Part shown: in pieces, positions 7,064 through 15,474 of the stretch | Numbering within the stretch: position 1 is the first letter of the stretch | How the letters are laid out: each line of letters opens with the position of its first letter | Source: Clostridia bacterium | Lineage (GTDB): Bacteria > Bacillota > Clostridia > CAKSNL01 > HGM11501 | Length of the DNA: 42,969 nucleotides | Reading direction: 5' to 3' | Assembly (NCBI GenBank): GCA_900766735.1 | Contig: CAAFWO010000039.1 | Coordinates: forward strand, 1 to 42,969 | Program-made: the position numbers and the translations under genes | Notes under the pieces: generated by a model | The model's database searches: none | What the model saw: only the letters and a program-made list of their open reading frames with translations | What the model was told of the DNA's origin: nothing

Positions 7064-8620
7064 ATGACGTATTTATTCATTGGTCTCGGTATCGGTATCT
7101 TAATTGCCGTTATCGCCGGAATTGTCGCTTTCAAAGCCGGCGTTACATATAACCGCAAAATATCCGAAGCCGAGATTGGCAGTGCGGAAGACGAAGCGAA
7201 AAGAATCGTCGATGAAGCACTGAAGGACGCCGAGAGCAAGAAAAAAGAAGCCTTGCTTAAAGCAAAAGAGGAAATTCACAGGAACAGATCGGATTTTGAC
7301 AGGGAAGTCAAAGAAAGACGGAGCGAGATTTCCCGACAGGAAAACAGGCTCCACCAGAAGGAAGCAACACTCGATAAGAAGACCGATGCTTTAGAGCAGA
7401 AGGAAGCAAACCTTTCACTGAAGATGAAAGAGCTTGACGAGGAAAAGGACAAGCTCACTGAGCTTCAGGGTCAGGAGCGCAAAAAGCTTGAAGAGCTCTC
7501 CGGACTTTCGGCCGAGGAAGCTAAAGAATACCTTCTCAAGAACATTGAGAGCGAGGTTCGTCACGAAGCCGCTATCATGGTCAAGGACATCGAACAGGAA
7601 GCAAAAGAGAATGCGGACGCGAGAGCCCGCGAGATCATCGGCTATGCAATCCAGAAATGCGCCGCCGATCAGGTCGCGGAAACGACTGTCAGCGTTGTCG
7701 CTCTTCCCAACGATGAAATGAAGGGCCGAATCATCGGCCGTGAGGGTCGAAACATCAGAGCCCTCGAAACACTCACGGGAATCGATCTTATTATCGACGA
7801 TACTCCCGAAGCCGTAATTTTATCCGGGTTTGACCCCGTAAGAAGAGAAATTGCGCGAATTACACTCGAAAAGCTCATTGTTGACGGAAGAATCCATCCC
7901 GCAAGAATCGAAGAGACCGTTGAGAGAGCGAAGAAGGAAATCGAGAAAACTATCAAGCAGGCCGGCGAACAGGCAACGTTTGACACGAATGTTCAGGGTC
8001 TGCACCCCGAAATCGTTAAGCTTTTAGGTAAGCTCCGCTACAGAACGAGCTACGGCCAGAACGTTTTGATGCATTCGACCGAGGTTTCGTATCTTTCGGG
8101 ACTTATGGCGGCAGAGCTCGGTGCTGATGTTACCATCGCAAAGAGAGCAGGACTGCTTCACGATCTCGGCAAAGCCGTTGACCACGAGGTTGAAGGCTCA
8201 CACGTTGCAATCGGCGTTGATATTGCAAGAAAATACGGTGAAAGCTTTGACGTTTGCCACGCTATCGAAGCTCACCACGGCGATGTACAGCCGCAGACAC
8301 TTATTGCCTGCATCGTACAGGCGGCGGACGCTATTTCAGCCGCAAGACCCGGCGCAAGAAAGGAAAACATTGAGAACTACATCAAGCGTCTTCAGAAGCT
8401 TGAGGAGATCGCAAATTCCTTCGAGGGCGTCGATAAATCCTATGCTATACAGGCAGGCCGCGAGATCAGAATCATGGTCAAGCCGGAGGTGCTTTCGGAC
8501 GAGGGCATGGTGCTTGTAGCGAGAGATATAGTAAAGCGAATTGAAAGCGAGCTTGAATATCCCGGTCAGATCAAGGTCAACCTTATAAGGGAGACAAGAG
8601 CATCTGACGTAGCAAAATAA
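7064..8620 (+). CDS. rny: ribonuclease Y
   Basis: This membrane-bound endoribonuclease initiates mRNA decay and processing in Bacillota. It has 518 aa, the expected length. Domains in order are an N-terminal membrane helix (about res 3-26), a long charged coiled coil (about 30-190), a KH RNA-binding domain with the GxxG-type IIGREGRNIRALE (about 220), and an HD phosphohydrolase domain with H in LMHSTEV (about 335), the HD dyad in LLHDLGKAVDHE (about 365) and AIEAHHGD. ATG at 7,064 has an extended SD (AAAGGAGGTC). The order rny-ymdB is conserved across Bacillota, where both act in RNA and phosphodiester metabolism. Confidence 0.97.
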   Translation: MTYLFIGLGIGILIAVIAGIVAFKAGVTYNRKISEAEIGSAEDEAKRIVDEALKDAESKKKEALLKAKEEIHRNRSDFDREVKERRSEISRQENRLHQKEATLDKKTDALEQKEANLSLKMKELDEEKDKLTELQGQERKKLEELSGLSAEEAKEYLLKNIESEVRHEAAIMVKDIEQEAKENADARAREIIGYAIQKCAADQVAETTVSVVALPNDEMKGRIIGREGRNIRALETLTGIDLIIDDTPEAVILSGFDPVRREIARITLEKLIVDGRIHPARIEETVERAKKEIEKTIKQAGEQATFDTNVQGLHPEIVKLLGKLRYRTSYGQNVLMHSTEVSYLSGLMAAELGADVTIAKRAGLLHDLGKAVDHEVEGSHVAIGVDIARKYGESFDVCHAIEAHHGDVQPQTLIACIVQAADAISAARPGARKENIENYIKRLQKLEEIANSFEGVDKSYAIQAGREIRIMVKPEVLSDEGMVLVARDIVKRIESELEYPGQIKVNLIRETRASDVAK

Positions 8621-8631
8621 AATTTCACACT

Positions 8632-8661
8632 AAAATGGCGGCGTAGTAACGCCGCCATTTT
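8632..8661 (+). terminator. terminator between rny and ymdB
   Basis: A perfect 12-bp stem AAAATGGCGGCG/CGCCGCCATTTT with a 6-base loop is followed by a weak T-run (TTTTAC). It is likely a partial terminator or an RNA-stabilising element setting the rny to ymdB ratio. Confidence 0.65.
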
Positions 8662-8678
8662 ACTTAAGAAAGGTAATT

Positions 8679-9449
8679 ATGAAAATTCTTTTTATAGGAG
8701 ATATTGTCGGCAGAAGCGGAAGAGAAGCCGTTTTGGCCGAGCTTGAAAATTTAAAATATAAAGAGGACATCGACTTTTGCATCGCAAACGGCGAAAACGC
8801 CTCCGGCGGCCTCGGGATGAGTAGAAGAGCATATGAGGAGCTCAAAAGCGCCGGGATTGACTATTTCACGATGGGCAACCACACCTTCAGCAAGCCGGAC
8901 GCAGGGCATCTTCTTTCAGAGGGCGAAAACATCTGCCGCCCGGCAAACTACACCGATTTCTGCCCCGGCGAGGGCTATGCAATCGTGACGGACTCCAAAG
9001 GCCGAAAGATTGCAATTATGAACTTAATGGGCACGGTTTATAACGACATTGCGCTCACCAATCCGTTCCTTGCGGCAGATGAGCTTATCGAAAAGATCAA
9101 AAATGTGACAAATATCATTATTCTTGACTTTCACGCCGAGGCGACGAGCGAAAAAATCGCGATGGGTCAGTATCTTGATTCGCGCGTCTCCGCCGTTGTC
9201 GGGACGCACACACATGTGCAGACCGCGGATGCCATGATACTGCCCGGCAAAACCGCGTATATAACCGATGTCGGTATGACAGGGCCCCAAGCAAGCGTGC
9301 TCGGAATGAAAAGCGAGATCGCGATAAAGCGGTTTCTGACCGGCGTAAAGGTGCGCTACGAGCAGTCACGAAACAAGGCAGTCATCCACGCCGTTATAAT
9401 CGAAATCGCCGACGAAACGGGAAACGCCCTATCGATAAAAGCAATATAA
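8679..9449 (+). CDS. ymdB: YmdB-type metallophosphoesterase
   Basis: This cytoplasmic binuclear-metal phosphodiesterase has a B. subtilis homologue that hydrolyses 2',3'-cyclic nucleotides and influences biofilm and motility decisions. It has 256 aa, near the family's 260-265. Metal-site motifs are visible: FIGDIVGRSGR (res 5-15), NGENASGG, MGNHTF, DFHAEATSEK and VGTHTHVQTAD. ATG at 8,679 follows AAGAAAGG. It is paired with rny as in many Bacillota. A hairpin (9,449-9,481) begins at the stop codon. Confidence 0.93.
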   Translation: MKILFIGDIVGRSGREAVLAELENLKYKEDIDFCIANGENASGGLGMSRRAYEELKSAGIDYFTMGNHTFSKPDAGHLLSEGENICRPANYTDFCPGEGYAIVTDSKGRKIAIMNLMGTVYNDIALTNPFLAADELIEKIKNVTNIIILDFHAEATSEKIAMGQYLDSRVSAVVGTHTHVQTADAMILPGKTAYITDVGMTGPQASVLGMKSEIAIKRFLTGVKVRYEQSRNKAVIHAVIIEIADETGNALSIKAI

Positions 9450-9620
9450 AACGTACTGTGGCTTTAAGCTGCAGTACGTTTGCACTGTCGTTGTCAGTGC
9501 TCAGGCTGTCGAAAAAGTCGGTCAAGCGCAAGCAAACAAATATTATTTCATTTTTCAACAGAAAATTCAATTGTAATACTTGTTTGATAACTTATGCTTA
9601 AAAATATTAAAACCGTAATG

Positions 9621-9656
9621 AAAAAGTCTTGAAATCACATGGTTTCAAGACTTTTT
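9621..9656. terminator. bidirectional intrinsic terminator
   Basis: A perfect 14-bp stem AAAAAGTCTTGAAA/TTTCAAGACTTTTT with an 8-base loop has T-runs on both strands. It can end clpE transcripts on the minus strand and ymdB read-through on the plus strand. Confidence 0.75.
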
Positions 9657-9777
9657 GCTTGCTTTCGCCGAACATGGACTCTACCGTATACTCATACGCC
9701 GACGAATCCATGTTCGACAAATTTACCTTCCTTTTTCGAAGCCTGCCGGCGTGTCGATAGTTTATCGATACGCTGTG

Positions 9778-9801
9778 CACTGTCGTTGACAGTGTTTTTT
9801 T
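9778..9801 (+). terminator. intrinsic terminator facing clpE 3' end
   Basis: The stem CACTGTC/GACAGTG with a 3-base loop is followed by seven T (9,795-9,801). It overlaps the first two bases of the clpE stop triplet (9,800-9,802) on the other strand. It blocks plus-strand antisense transcription into clpE. Confidence 0.6.
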
Positions 9802-12034
9802 ATATCAGCGCGATCTCGCCGTCTTTTATGCCGACCGCGCAAATGTCGCCGGCCTTAAGATTTCCTCTTATGATAGCCTCGGCGATAATGTCCTCGATCT
9901 TCGAGGAGATGAGCCTTCTCATCGGCCTTGCGCCGTTCTTATCGTCATATCCGTTCTTGGCAAGATAGCTTCTCGCCTCGTCAGTGACTTTTAAGGCGAT
10001 GCCCTTTTCCTTTAGCATATCCGAAAGGTCGGAAAGCATAATGTCCGCGATATGCGCGGCGTTCTCCTCAGTCAGGCGGTTAAAGGGAACGATCTCGTCG
10101 ACACGGTTCAAAAATTCCGGCCTGAAAATGTCCTTAAGCGCGCGGCGAACCTTGTCTGCGCTCGCCTTTGCCTCGTCCTCGATGAATCCGAGAGAGGAGT
10201 TCTTCCAGTCGCTTCCGGCGTTCGATGTCATGATGATCACGGCATGTTCGAAGCTCACGACCTTGCCGTGGCTGTCCGTCAGCCGTCCGTCGTCCAATAT
10301 CTGAAGCAGAATGTTGTGAACATCGGGGTGCGCCTTTTCGATCTCATCAAGCAGGATAACGGAATACGGACGGCGGCGGATCCTTTCCGTCAGCTGGCCG
10401 GCATCGTCATATCCCACATATCCGGGCGGCGAACCGATTATCTTCGCGACCGAATGCTTTTCCATATACTCGGTCATATCCATACGGATAATATAGTCCT
10501 CGCTGTCGAACATTGCCTCGGCGAGCGCCTTGGCAAGCTCCGTCTTGCCCACGCCCGTGGGGCCGACGAAGATGAACGACGACGGTCGAAGCTTTTTCGA
10601 AAGCCCGGCTCTGTTGCGCCTTATAGCGCGTGACACGGCCGAGACCGCTTCGTCCTGGCCGATGACCCTCTTATGAAGAATTTCCTCAAGCGACAAAAGC
10701 TTGTCGGTCTCAAGCTCGGTGATCTTTTGAACCGGGATCTTCGTCATATTCTCGATGACCGCGGCGATGTGGCCGACATTTAGCGTCGTGTAGTCGCTCG
10801 ATTTTTCAAGCTCGGAAATTTCGGCGGTCATCTTCTCTTCGCGCGTCTTGTATTCTGACATTTTCTTGTAATATTCGATGGAGTCGTCGTTTTCGATCGC
10901 GTCCTTCTCGTCCGTCAGGCGCTTTAGCTCGCGGCGGAGCACGGTGAGCCGTGCCAGCGCCTCGTTTTCAAGGTTGGCCTTTGAGCCCGCCTCGTCGATA
11001 ATATCGATCGCCTTGTCCGGCAGGAACTTTTCCGATATATAGCGCTCGGAAAGCACAGCCGCCGCCTTTAAGCAGTCGTCCGGAATGATGACGTGGTGGA
11101 ACTTTTCGTAATAGCCGCGGATCCCCTTTAATATCTCGACCGTTTCGTCGATCGTCGGCTCGTCGACGATTATGGTCTGAAATCTTCTGGCAAGCGCGGT
11201 GTCCTTCTCAATGTGCTTTCTGTATTCGGAAAGCGTCGTCGCGCCGATGATCTGAACCGCACCGCGTGCAAGCGCCGGCTTTAATATATTCGCCGCATTC
11301 ATCGCGCCCTCCGCGTCGCCCGCACCCATGATGTTGTGGATCTCGTCGATCACCAAGATAACGTTGCCGGCCTTTTTCGCCTCTTCGATGATACCCTTTA
11401 AGCGCGCCTCGAACTGGCCGCGGAACTGTGTTCCAGCAACGATGGCCGTGAAGTCAAGTGCATAGATCTCTTTATCCAAAAGCTTTTCGGGTACTTTTTT
11501 CTCCACGATGCGAACGGCAAGCCCCTCCGCGATTGCCGTTTTGCCGACGCCGGGCTCGCCCAAAAGGCACGGATTGTTCTTCTGGCGGCGGTTTAAGATC
11601 TCGATCATACGCTCGATCTCTTTTTCTCTGCCGATGACGGGGTCGACCTTGCCCTCCTTCGCCTTCTCGTTAAGGTTCGTGCCGAAGGTCTCAAGCATTT
11701 TTTTCTTGTTTTTCTTCTTGCCGGGTGCTGGTTCGGTGACCTTTTCCTCGACCGGAGGCTCCTCCCCGTCAAGCTCTTCTCCGCCCATCATATCGGCCAG
11801 ATTTCCCGGAAGCTCGCCGCCGAAAAGGCCTGCGAGCTGGCCGGACACGTTTTTGATGTCCTCATCGCTCAGGTTTTCGATGTCGCCCATATTCGGCATG
11901 ATCTTATCCATCGAGGGAAGCCCCAGCTCCTTCGCGCAGTTTAGGCAAAGCCCCTCGTTAATCGTCTTTCCGTTCTCCATTTTCGTTATAAATACAACTG
12001 CCACGTTTTTGTGGCACCTTGAACACATCACCAT
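9800..12034 (-). CDS. clpE: ClpE-like AAA+ unfoldase (Clp/Hsp100)
   Basis: This cytoplasmic two-ring ATPase probably feeds unfolded substrates to ClpP. It has 744 aa. ATG at 12,034 has GAAGGGA upstream; the frame from 12,061 adds nine residues without an SD. The N-terminus is a zinc finger, CSRC (res 4-7) and CLNC (30-33), in place of the Clp-N repeats; this is the ClpE hallmark. NBD1 has GEPGVGKT (about 159-166), then a short coiled middle region (IEYYKKMSEYKTREEKM), then NBD2 with GPTGVGKT near res 490. A ClpP-docking-type loop NSSLGF precedes FRPEFLNRVDEI. No McsA, McsB or CtsR gene adjoins it. Neither a CIRCE element nor a tandem CtsR box is evident upstream. Confidence 0.9.
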   Translation of the reverse strand: MVMCSRCHKNVAVVFITKMENGKTINEGLCLNCAKELGLPSMDKIMPNMGDIENLSDEDIKNVSGQLAGLFGGELPGNLADMMGGEELDGEEPPVEEKVTEPAPGKKKNKKKMLETFGTNLNEKAKEGKVDPVIGREKEIERMIEILNRRQKNNPCLLGEPGVGKTAIAEGLAVRIVEKKVPEKLLDKEIYALDFTAIVAGTQFRGQFEARLKGIIEEAKKAGNVILVIDEIHNIMGAGDAEGAMNAANILKPALARGAVQIIGATTLSEYRKHIEKDTALARRFQTIIVDEPTIDETVEILKGIRGYYEKFHHVIIPDDCLKAAAVLSERYISEKFLPDKAIDIIDEAGSKANLENEALARLTVLRRELKRLTDEKDAIENDDSIEYYKKMSEYKTREEKMTAEISELEKSSDYTTLNVGHIAAVIENMTKIPVQKITELETDKLLSLEEILHKRVIGQDEAVSAVSRAIRRNRAGLSKKLRPSSFIFVGPTGVGKTELAKALAEAMFDSEDYIIRMDMTEYMEKHSVAKIIGSPPGYVGYDDAGQLTERIRRRPYSVILLDEIEKAHPDVHNILLQILDDGRLTDSHGKVVSFEHAVIIMTSNAGSDWKNSSLGFIEDEAKASADKVRRALKDIFRPEFLNRVDEIVPFNRLTEENAAHIADIMLSDLSDMLKEKGIALKVTDEARSYLAKNGYDDKNGARPMRRLISSKIEDIIAEAIIRGNLKAGDICAVGIKDGEIALI

Positions 12035-12067
12035 AAAATCACATCCCTTCGATGATGTCATTTTATT

Positions 12068-12096
12068 ATTATATCACACTTTATTTCAAAAAGCTA
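12068..12096 (-). promoter_or_regulatory. candidate clpE promoter
   Basis: The minus-strand -10 TATAAT (12,068-12,073) is perfect. At 17 bp the -35 would be a poor TAGCTT (12,091-12,096). It may need an activator or an alternative sigma factor. Confidence 0.4.
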
Positions 12097-12185
12097 TTAA
12101 TTTTATGTAAATTTTTCGCCAGCCGGAGCGGCTTTTGTGTATAAAAAAAGACAGGAAAACGAATATTATGTGTGAGGTGATAATT

Positions 12186-12635
12186 TTGAAGACTCCCACA
12201 GACAAAGAATATGAGGCGCTTTCCGATTCGATGGCCAAAAAGTCGCCGATCGTGAAGGACTGCCTTTTTGCATTTTTAACAGGCGGCGCGATCTGCGCGC
12301 TCGGCGAGGTGCTCTCCCAGGTCTACAAAAACGCCGGGGCGGAGGAAAAGGCCGCCGGCTCGCTCGTCGCGATAACGCTGATCCTGCTTTCGGCCGTTCT
12401 CACCGCTTCGGGCGTTTACGATAAGATCGCAAAATTCGGCGGCGCCGGAACGCTCGTGCCTATCACGGGCTTTGCAAACTCGATCGTCTCCCCCGCGATG
12501 GAATTCCGGCCGGAGGGCTGGATCCTGGGCGTAGGCGTCAAGATTTTCTCGATCGCCGGCCCGGTACTGTCATACGGCGGTCTCACGTCGTTTATCTGCG
12601 GTATAATTTATTATGTCCTGGAGGTTGCATTATGA
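12186..12635 (+). CDS. spoVAC: stage V sporulation protein AC
   Basis: This is an inner spore membrane protein of the SpoVA channel that moves dipicolinic acid into the forespore and releases it at germination. It has 149 aa, the usual length. The start is TTG at 12,186, five bases after GAGGTGA; the ATG at 12,135 lacks an SD. Characteristic segments are PIVKDCLFAFLTGGAICALGE and GFANSIVSPAMEFRPEGWILGVG, with three to four hydrophobic stretches. It overlaps spoVAD by four bases (ATGA), indicating translational coupling. I could not place a convincing sigma-G promoter. Confidence 0.93.
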   Translation: MKTPTDKEYEALSDSMAKKSPIVKDCLFAFLTGGAICALGEVLSQVYKNAGAEEKAAGSLVAITLILLSAVLTASGVYDKIAKFGGAGTLVPITGFANSIVSPAMEFRPEGWILGVGVKIFSIAGPVLSYGGLTSFICGIIYYVLEVAL

Positions 12636-13639
12636 TCACGAATTCAAACGGCAGTGTGCGCTTCGATTCGCCGGTATATATAAAAAGCTTTGCCTCGGTC
12701 GTCGGCAAGAAGGAATCCGAAGGGCCGCTCGGCTCGTATTTTGACAAGGTCTGCGAGGACGAATATTTCGGGCAGGACAGTTTTGAGGCTGGCGAATCGG
12801 AAATGCTCCGCCAGACGGTCGAGCTCGCTTTTTCAAAGTTCGGCGAGACTCCGGACAAGGCGGATGTGCTCTTTTCGGGCGACCTGTTAAACCAGTGCGT
12901 CAGCAGTATATACGCGATACGCGACCTTAATGTGCCCTATGTCGGCATTTACGGCGCGTGCTCCACTTTTTCAGAGGGACTGCTGCTATCCGCCCTCGCC
13001 GTTGCCTCCGGCTTTGCCAAGCTCTCGGCGAACGCAACATCAAGCCATTTTTGCTGTGCCGAGCGCCAGTTCCGTTTTCCGTTGGAATACGGCGCACAGC
13101 GGCCGCCCACGAGCCAGTGGACGGCAACCGCAAGCGGCTGTGCCGTCCTCTCGGGCGAGGAATCGCACCTTAGAATAACTCACGCGACGGTCGGCAAGAT
13201 CGTGGACAAAAAAATAACGGACGCCAATAACATGGGCTCGGCGATGGCTCCGGCGTTCGCCGACACGGTATACCGCCATCTTGAAAACACCGTGACAGCG
13301 CCCAAGGATTACGACCTGATCGTTTCGGGCGACCTCGGATTTTTAGGGAGCGACCTTGCGGACGAGCTTTTGTCAATGAACGGGGTCGACATTCGGAAAA
13401 ACCATTTTGACTGCGGCAAGGAGCTTTACGACCGCGAAAAGCAGGACGTGCATTCCGGCGGCTCTGGGTGCGGCTGTTCCGCGAGCGTGCTGACGGGGTA
13501 TCTGCTTCCCGAGATGATAAAGGGGCGCTATAAAAGAATCATTTTTGCGGCAACCGGCGCGCTGATGAGCCCGGAGCTTTCAAAGCAAGGCGAGAGCATT
13601 CCCGGTATCTCCCATGCCGTCACGATCGAAAGAGTGTGA
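12632..13639 (+). CDS. spoVAD: stage V sporulation protein AD
   Basis: SpoVAD is the soluble, thiolase-like partner of the SpoVA channel, on the outer face of the inner spore membrane, and binds dipicolinic acid. It has 335 aa, as expected. Recognisable parts are FDSPVYIKSFASVVGKKE, GIYGACSTFSEGLLLSAL (the thiolase-like Cys loop), TSSHFCCAERQFRFPLEYG, TPDW-region equivalent PTSQWTATASGCAVLS, and HSGGSGCGCSASVLTGYLLP near the C-terminus. The start overlaps spoVAC. No spoVAE follows: the next 300 bp are hairpin-rich spacer and then a convergent gene. Confidence 0.94.
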   Translation: MITNSNGSVRFDSPVYIKSFASVVGKKESEGPLGSYFDKVCEDEYFGQDSFEAGESEMLRQTVELAFSKFGETPDKADVLFSGDLLNQCVSSIYAIRDLNVPYVGIYGACSTFSEGLLLSALAVASGFAKLSANATSSHFCCAERQFRFPLEYGAQRPPTSQWTATASGCAVLSGEESHLRITHATVGKIVDKKITDANNMGSAMAPAFADTVYRHLENTVTAPKDYDLIVSGDLGFLGSDLADELLSMNGVDIRKNHFDCGKELYDREKQDVHSGGSGCGCSASVLTGYLLPEMIKGRYKRIIFAATGALMSPELSKQGESIPGISHAVTIERV

Positions 13640-13937
13640 TAAACGTGTCGCCACCCCGTCATTACCGCGTCACACGGAGAAAACTCTTAAAGGCTTCCCC
13701 CTCGATGGGGCATGAGTAAAAAAGACAACAAAGTCTTTTTTACTCTGGTGCGAAAAACCGTTCAAGGTTTTGTCGCACGCACTTGAAACCGCAAAGGCGG
13801 TTTTAAGCTGTCGAGCGTATGTGAGACTGATGAGGGGGACCAAGGTGAGCGCTTACGCCCCCCCTCATCCGGGTTTTCCCTTGAAAAAGCCGCCTTCCCC
13901 TCGGGGGGGTAAGGCGGCTTTATATTGACATTAAATT
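13640..13937. repeat. hairpin-rich interspersed-repeat-like element
   Basis: There is no gene in this stretch. It consists of tandem inverted repeats: AGTAAAAAAGAC/GTCTTTTTTACT (12-bp arms), GTGCG...AAACC/GGTTTTGTCGCAC, AAACCGC/GCGGTTT, GATGAGGGGG/CCCCCTCATC and AAAGCCGCCTT/AAGGCGGCTTT. The outer phrases (CTTCCCCCTCGATGGGG, AAGCTGTCGAGCG, GACTGATGAGGGGG, CCTTCCCCTCGGGG) resemble short structured repeats I associate with gut Clostridia intergenic regions. The first GATGGGG phrase appears split from AAGCTGTCGAGCG by about 90 bp of extra hairpins, as if one element were nested in another. Confidence 0.55.
13886..13921. terminator. bidirectional terminator between spoVAD and pgsA
   Basis: An 11-bp perfect stem AAAGCCGCCTT/AAGGCGGCTTT encloses a C/G-rich loop. 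It lies 16 bp from the pgsA stop codon and can serve both converging transcripts. Confidence 0.65.
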
Positions 13938-14480
13938 TCACCTTTTATTGAGCAGGAAATATGCACGCATATAGAGCACGAACGCGAGCGTCATAAACGC
14001 GGCGCAGGTCAAAATTATTGCGTCGACCGCGTTTTCCGGCATCGGGAACGCGAAAAGCGCCGTCATCGCCACGAACTGAACGACCGTCGATACCTTGCCG
14101 AACCACATTGCCCCGGAGAGCTTTTTCTTCTTTTTGCAAAGCGTAAAAAGGCCGGCGAGCCCCATTGTGAGCTCCTTTACAACAAAAACAGCAACGAGCA
14201 GCCACATATCCCGATAGCGCGACAGAAGGCACACGATGAGCGCAGCCTGTGTGAGCTTGTCCGCCACCGGGTCCAAGATCTTGCCCCAGTCGGTTATCAT
14301 ATTAAACCGCCGCGCGATAAACCCGTCCGCCATATCCGTCAGCCCGGAGAGGGCGACAAGCAATGCAGCCGAAGCATACTCCCCCTCAAAATACAGCTTT
14401 ACGAACGCCGGAATCAAAAGTATTCTCAGATAGCTTAAAATATTCGGCAGCGAAAACGCTTCTTTTTTTACCTTCTCCAT
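13938..14480 (-). CDS. pgsA: CDP-diacylglycerol-glycerol-3-phosphate 3-phosphatidyltransferase
   Basis: This integral membrane enzyme forms phosphatidylglycerophosphate from CDP-DAG and glycerol-3-phosphate, the committed step to phosphatidylglycerol. It has 180 aa. The CDP-alcohol phosphotransferase signature is complete: DMADGFIARR, then GKILDPVADK, giving D-x2-DG-x2-AR-x8-G-x3-D-x3-D (about res 47-73). Several hydrophobic helices surround it. ATG at 14,480 follows AGAGGTG. It lies 22 bp downstream of the DUF4234-like gene, likely one transcript. Other CDP-alcohol phosphotransferases (e.g. PssA) are possible but the spacing and length favour PgsA. Confidence 0.9.
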   Translation of the reverse strand: MEKVKKEAFSLPNILSYLRILLIPAFVKLYFEGEYASAALLVALSGLTDMADGFIARRFNMITDWGKILDPVADKLTQAALIVCLLSRYRDMWLLVAVFVVKELTMGLAGLFTLCKKKKKLSGAMWFGKVSTVVQFVAMTALFAFPMPENAVDAIILTCAAFMTLAFVLYMRAYFLLNKR

Positions 14481-14502
14481 TTTTCACCTCTCCAATTAAG
14501 GT

Positions 14503-15444
14503 TTACTCCTCTGTTTCGGGCTCTGCCGGCGCGGCGGTTACCTCTTCGGTCACAAGCGAATTCAAATCGCGCTGAATGAGTGCGAGCGCGACGATCGATA
14601 CGCCGAAGCCCGAGAGCGACGCCTCCGGCACACCGGAGAGCGCCGTTACCGCCGAGAGCGCTGTCCCGAATGCGGACACCGCCGACAAAAAGATGCCGCG
14701 GTTATTAAACGTTTCCTGTTCTTCATACGTTGTGTAATACCAATAGATCCGGTAAGGCGAGAAAAGAATGAACATGACCGCTTTTGCCATCCAGTCGCTT
14801 TTACCGGTGAGCGCGGCCATCTTTTTCACGATGCTTGCCGCCCAGACGGCAAGATACACCCCGAAAGTGACAAACGAAAGCCAGAGCATTTCCGCTGTTT
14901 TCACTTGACGTTTTCCCGAAATGTCGGGATAGAGCGCCATAACCGTGAGTGCGGAAAAGATCAGTGCCTCAGTCACATATACAGTTGCCGAAAACGCCGT
15001 GCCGCCAAGCGCCGCGCGGCAAAGCTGTGCAACAAGCGCCAGGGTCATAAGCGACGCCGGAACATATTTATTTTTAAGCGCGCCCGTGGTATAGATGATC
15101 ATTATCACCATCGCCGTCAGCGCTGCGGCCGAAACAGGACCGTGCGCCAGAAGTGCTATATCATGCTCTATCATTGCATCTGACTGCATCATGGCCGATA
15201 TGAGCGAGATACCGGCCGCGCCGGCAAAGATCCCCTCCGCCGTGATCAGCACCGTGCGGCTCTTTATCGCCGTTCCGACGATGAAGACGGCAGACGCGGT
15301 GAATGTGAGCAGAATTTCAAACGCCAGGAGCGCCGAGAAGAATCCTATCGGGTATCTGTCCGCCACATAGAGAAATTCCATGGCCGACATAAGGGCCGCA
15401 ATCGCGAAGAAAACAACTGCGATGATCTTATTCTGATTTTTCAT
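14503..15444 (-). CDS. multi-pass membrane protein with a DUF4234-like C-terminal region
   Basis: The protein has 313 aa and unknown function. About eight hydrophobic segments are present; the N-terminal half has pairs such as IIAVVFFAIAALMSAMEFLY and LLAFEILLTFTASAVFIVG. The C-terminal part (about res 185-250) has WLSFVTFGVYLAVWAASIVK and FSPYRIYWYYTTYEEQE, the 'TFGxYxxxWaxxI...YWYY' pattern of DUF4234 proteins (inferred from memory). The tail is acidic and Pro/Glu-rich (APAEPETEE). ATG at 15,444 is preceded by AAAGAGGTAATGAT and by promoter 15,475-15,503. It is cotranscribed with pgsA, which hints at a membrane role only. Confidence 0.75.
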   Translation of the reverse strand: MKNQNKIIAVVFFAIAALMSAMEFLYVADRYPIGFFSALLAFEILLTFTASAVFIVGTAIKSRTVLITAEGIFAGAAGISLISAMMQSDAMIEHDIALLAHGPVSAAALTAMVIMIIYTTGALKNKYVPASLMTLALVAQLCRAALGGTAFSATVYVTEALIFSALTVMALYPDISGKRQVKTAEMLWLSFVTFGVYLAVWAASIVKKMAALTGKSDWMAKAVMFILFSPYRIYWYYTTYEEQETFNNRGIFLSAVSAFGTALSAVTALSGVPEASLSGFGVSIVALALIQRDLNSLVTEEVTAAPAEPETEE

Positions 15445-15474
15445 ATCATTACCTCTTTTTTATTTTCTCCACTT

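Larger units (their letters stand above)
9449..9801. repeat. hairpin-rich 350-bp intergenic block flanked by two copies of one motif
   Basis: No coding frame of interest lies here. Six inverted repeats are packed in: AAACGTACTG/CAGTACGTTT (9,449-9,481), GCACTG/CAGTGC (9,482-9,500), a 14-bp perfect stem (9,621-9,656), CGAACATGGA/TCCATGTTCG (9,669-9,716), TCGATA/TATCGA (about 9,754-9,767) and CACTGTC/GACAGTG (9,778-9,794). The second and the last share almost the same sequence (TGCACTGTCGTTG, then t/a, CAGTG), so the block is bounded by related copies. This suggests a miniature repeat element or a degenerate array and not simple spacer. I cannot show other genomic copies. Confidence 0.5.

Noticed and set aside
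10052..12110. Long open frames antisense to clpE
   Set aside because: They mirror the codon structure of clpE, lack SD sequences and show Ser/Arg-rich shadow composition.
12139..12168. Sigma-G-like promoter GTATA...AATATTA before spoVAC
   Set aside because: The start site would fall within the Shine-Dalgarno sequence, so the element is too close to the TTG start.
13640..13937. CRISPR array
   Set aside because: The repeats are inverted hairpins of unequal sequence, with no regularly spaced direct repeats.
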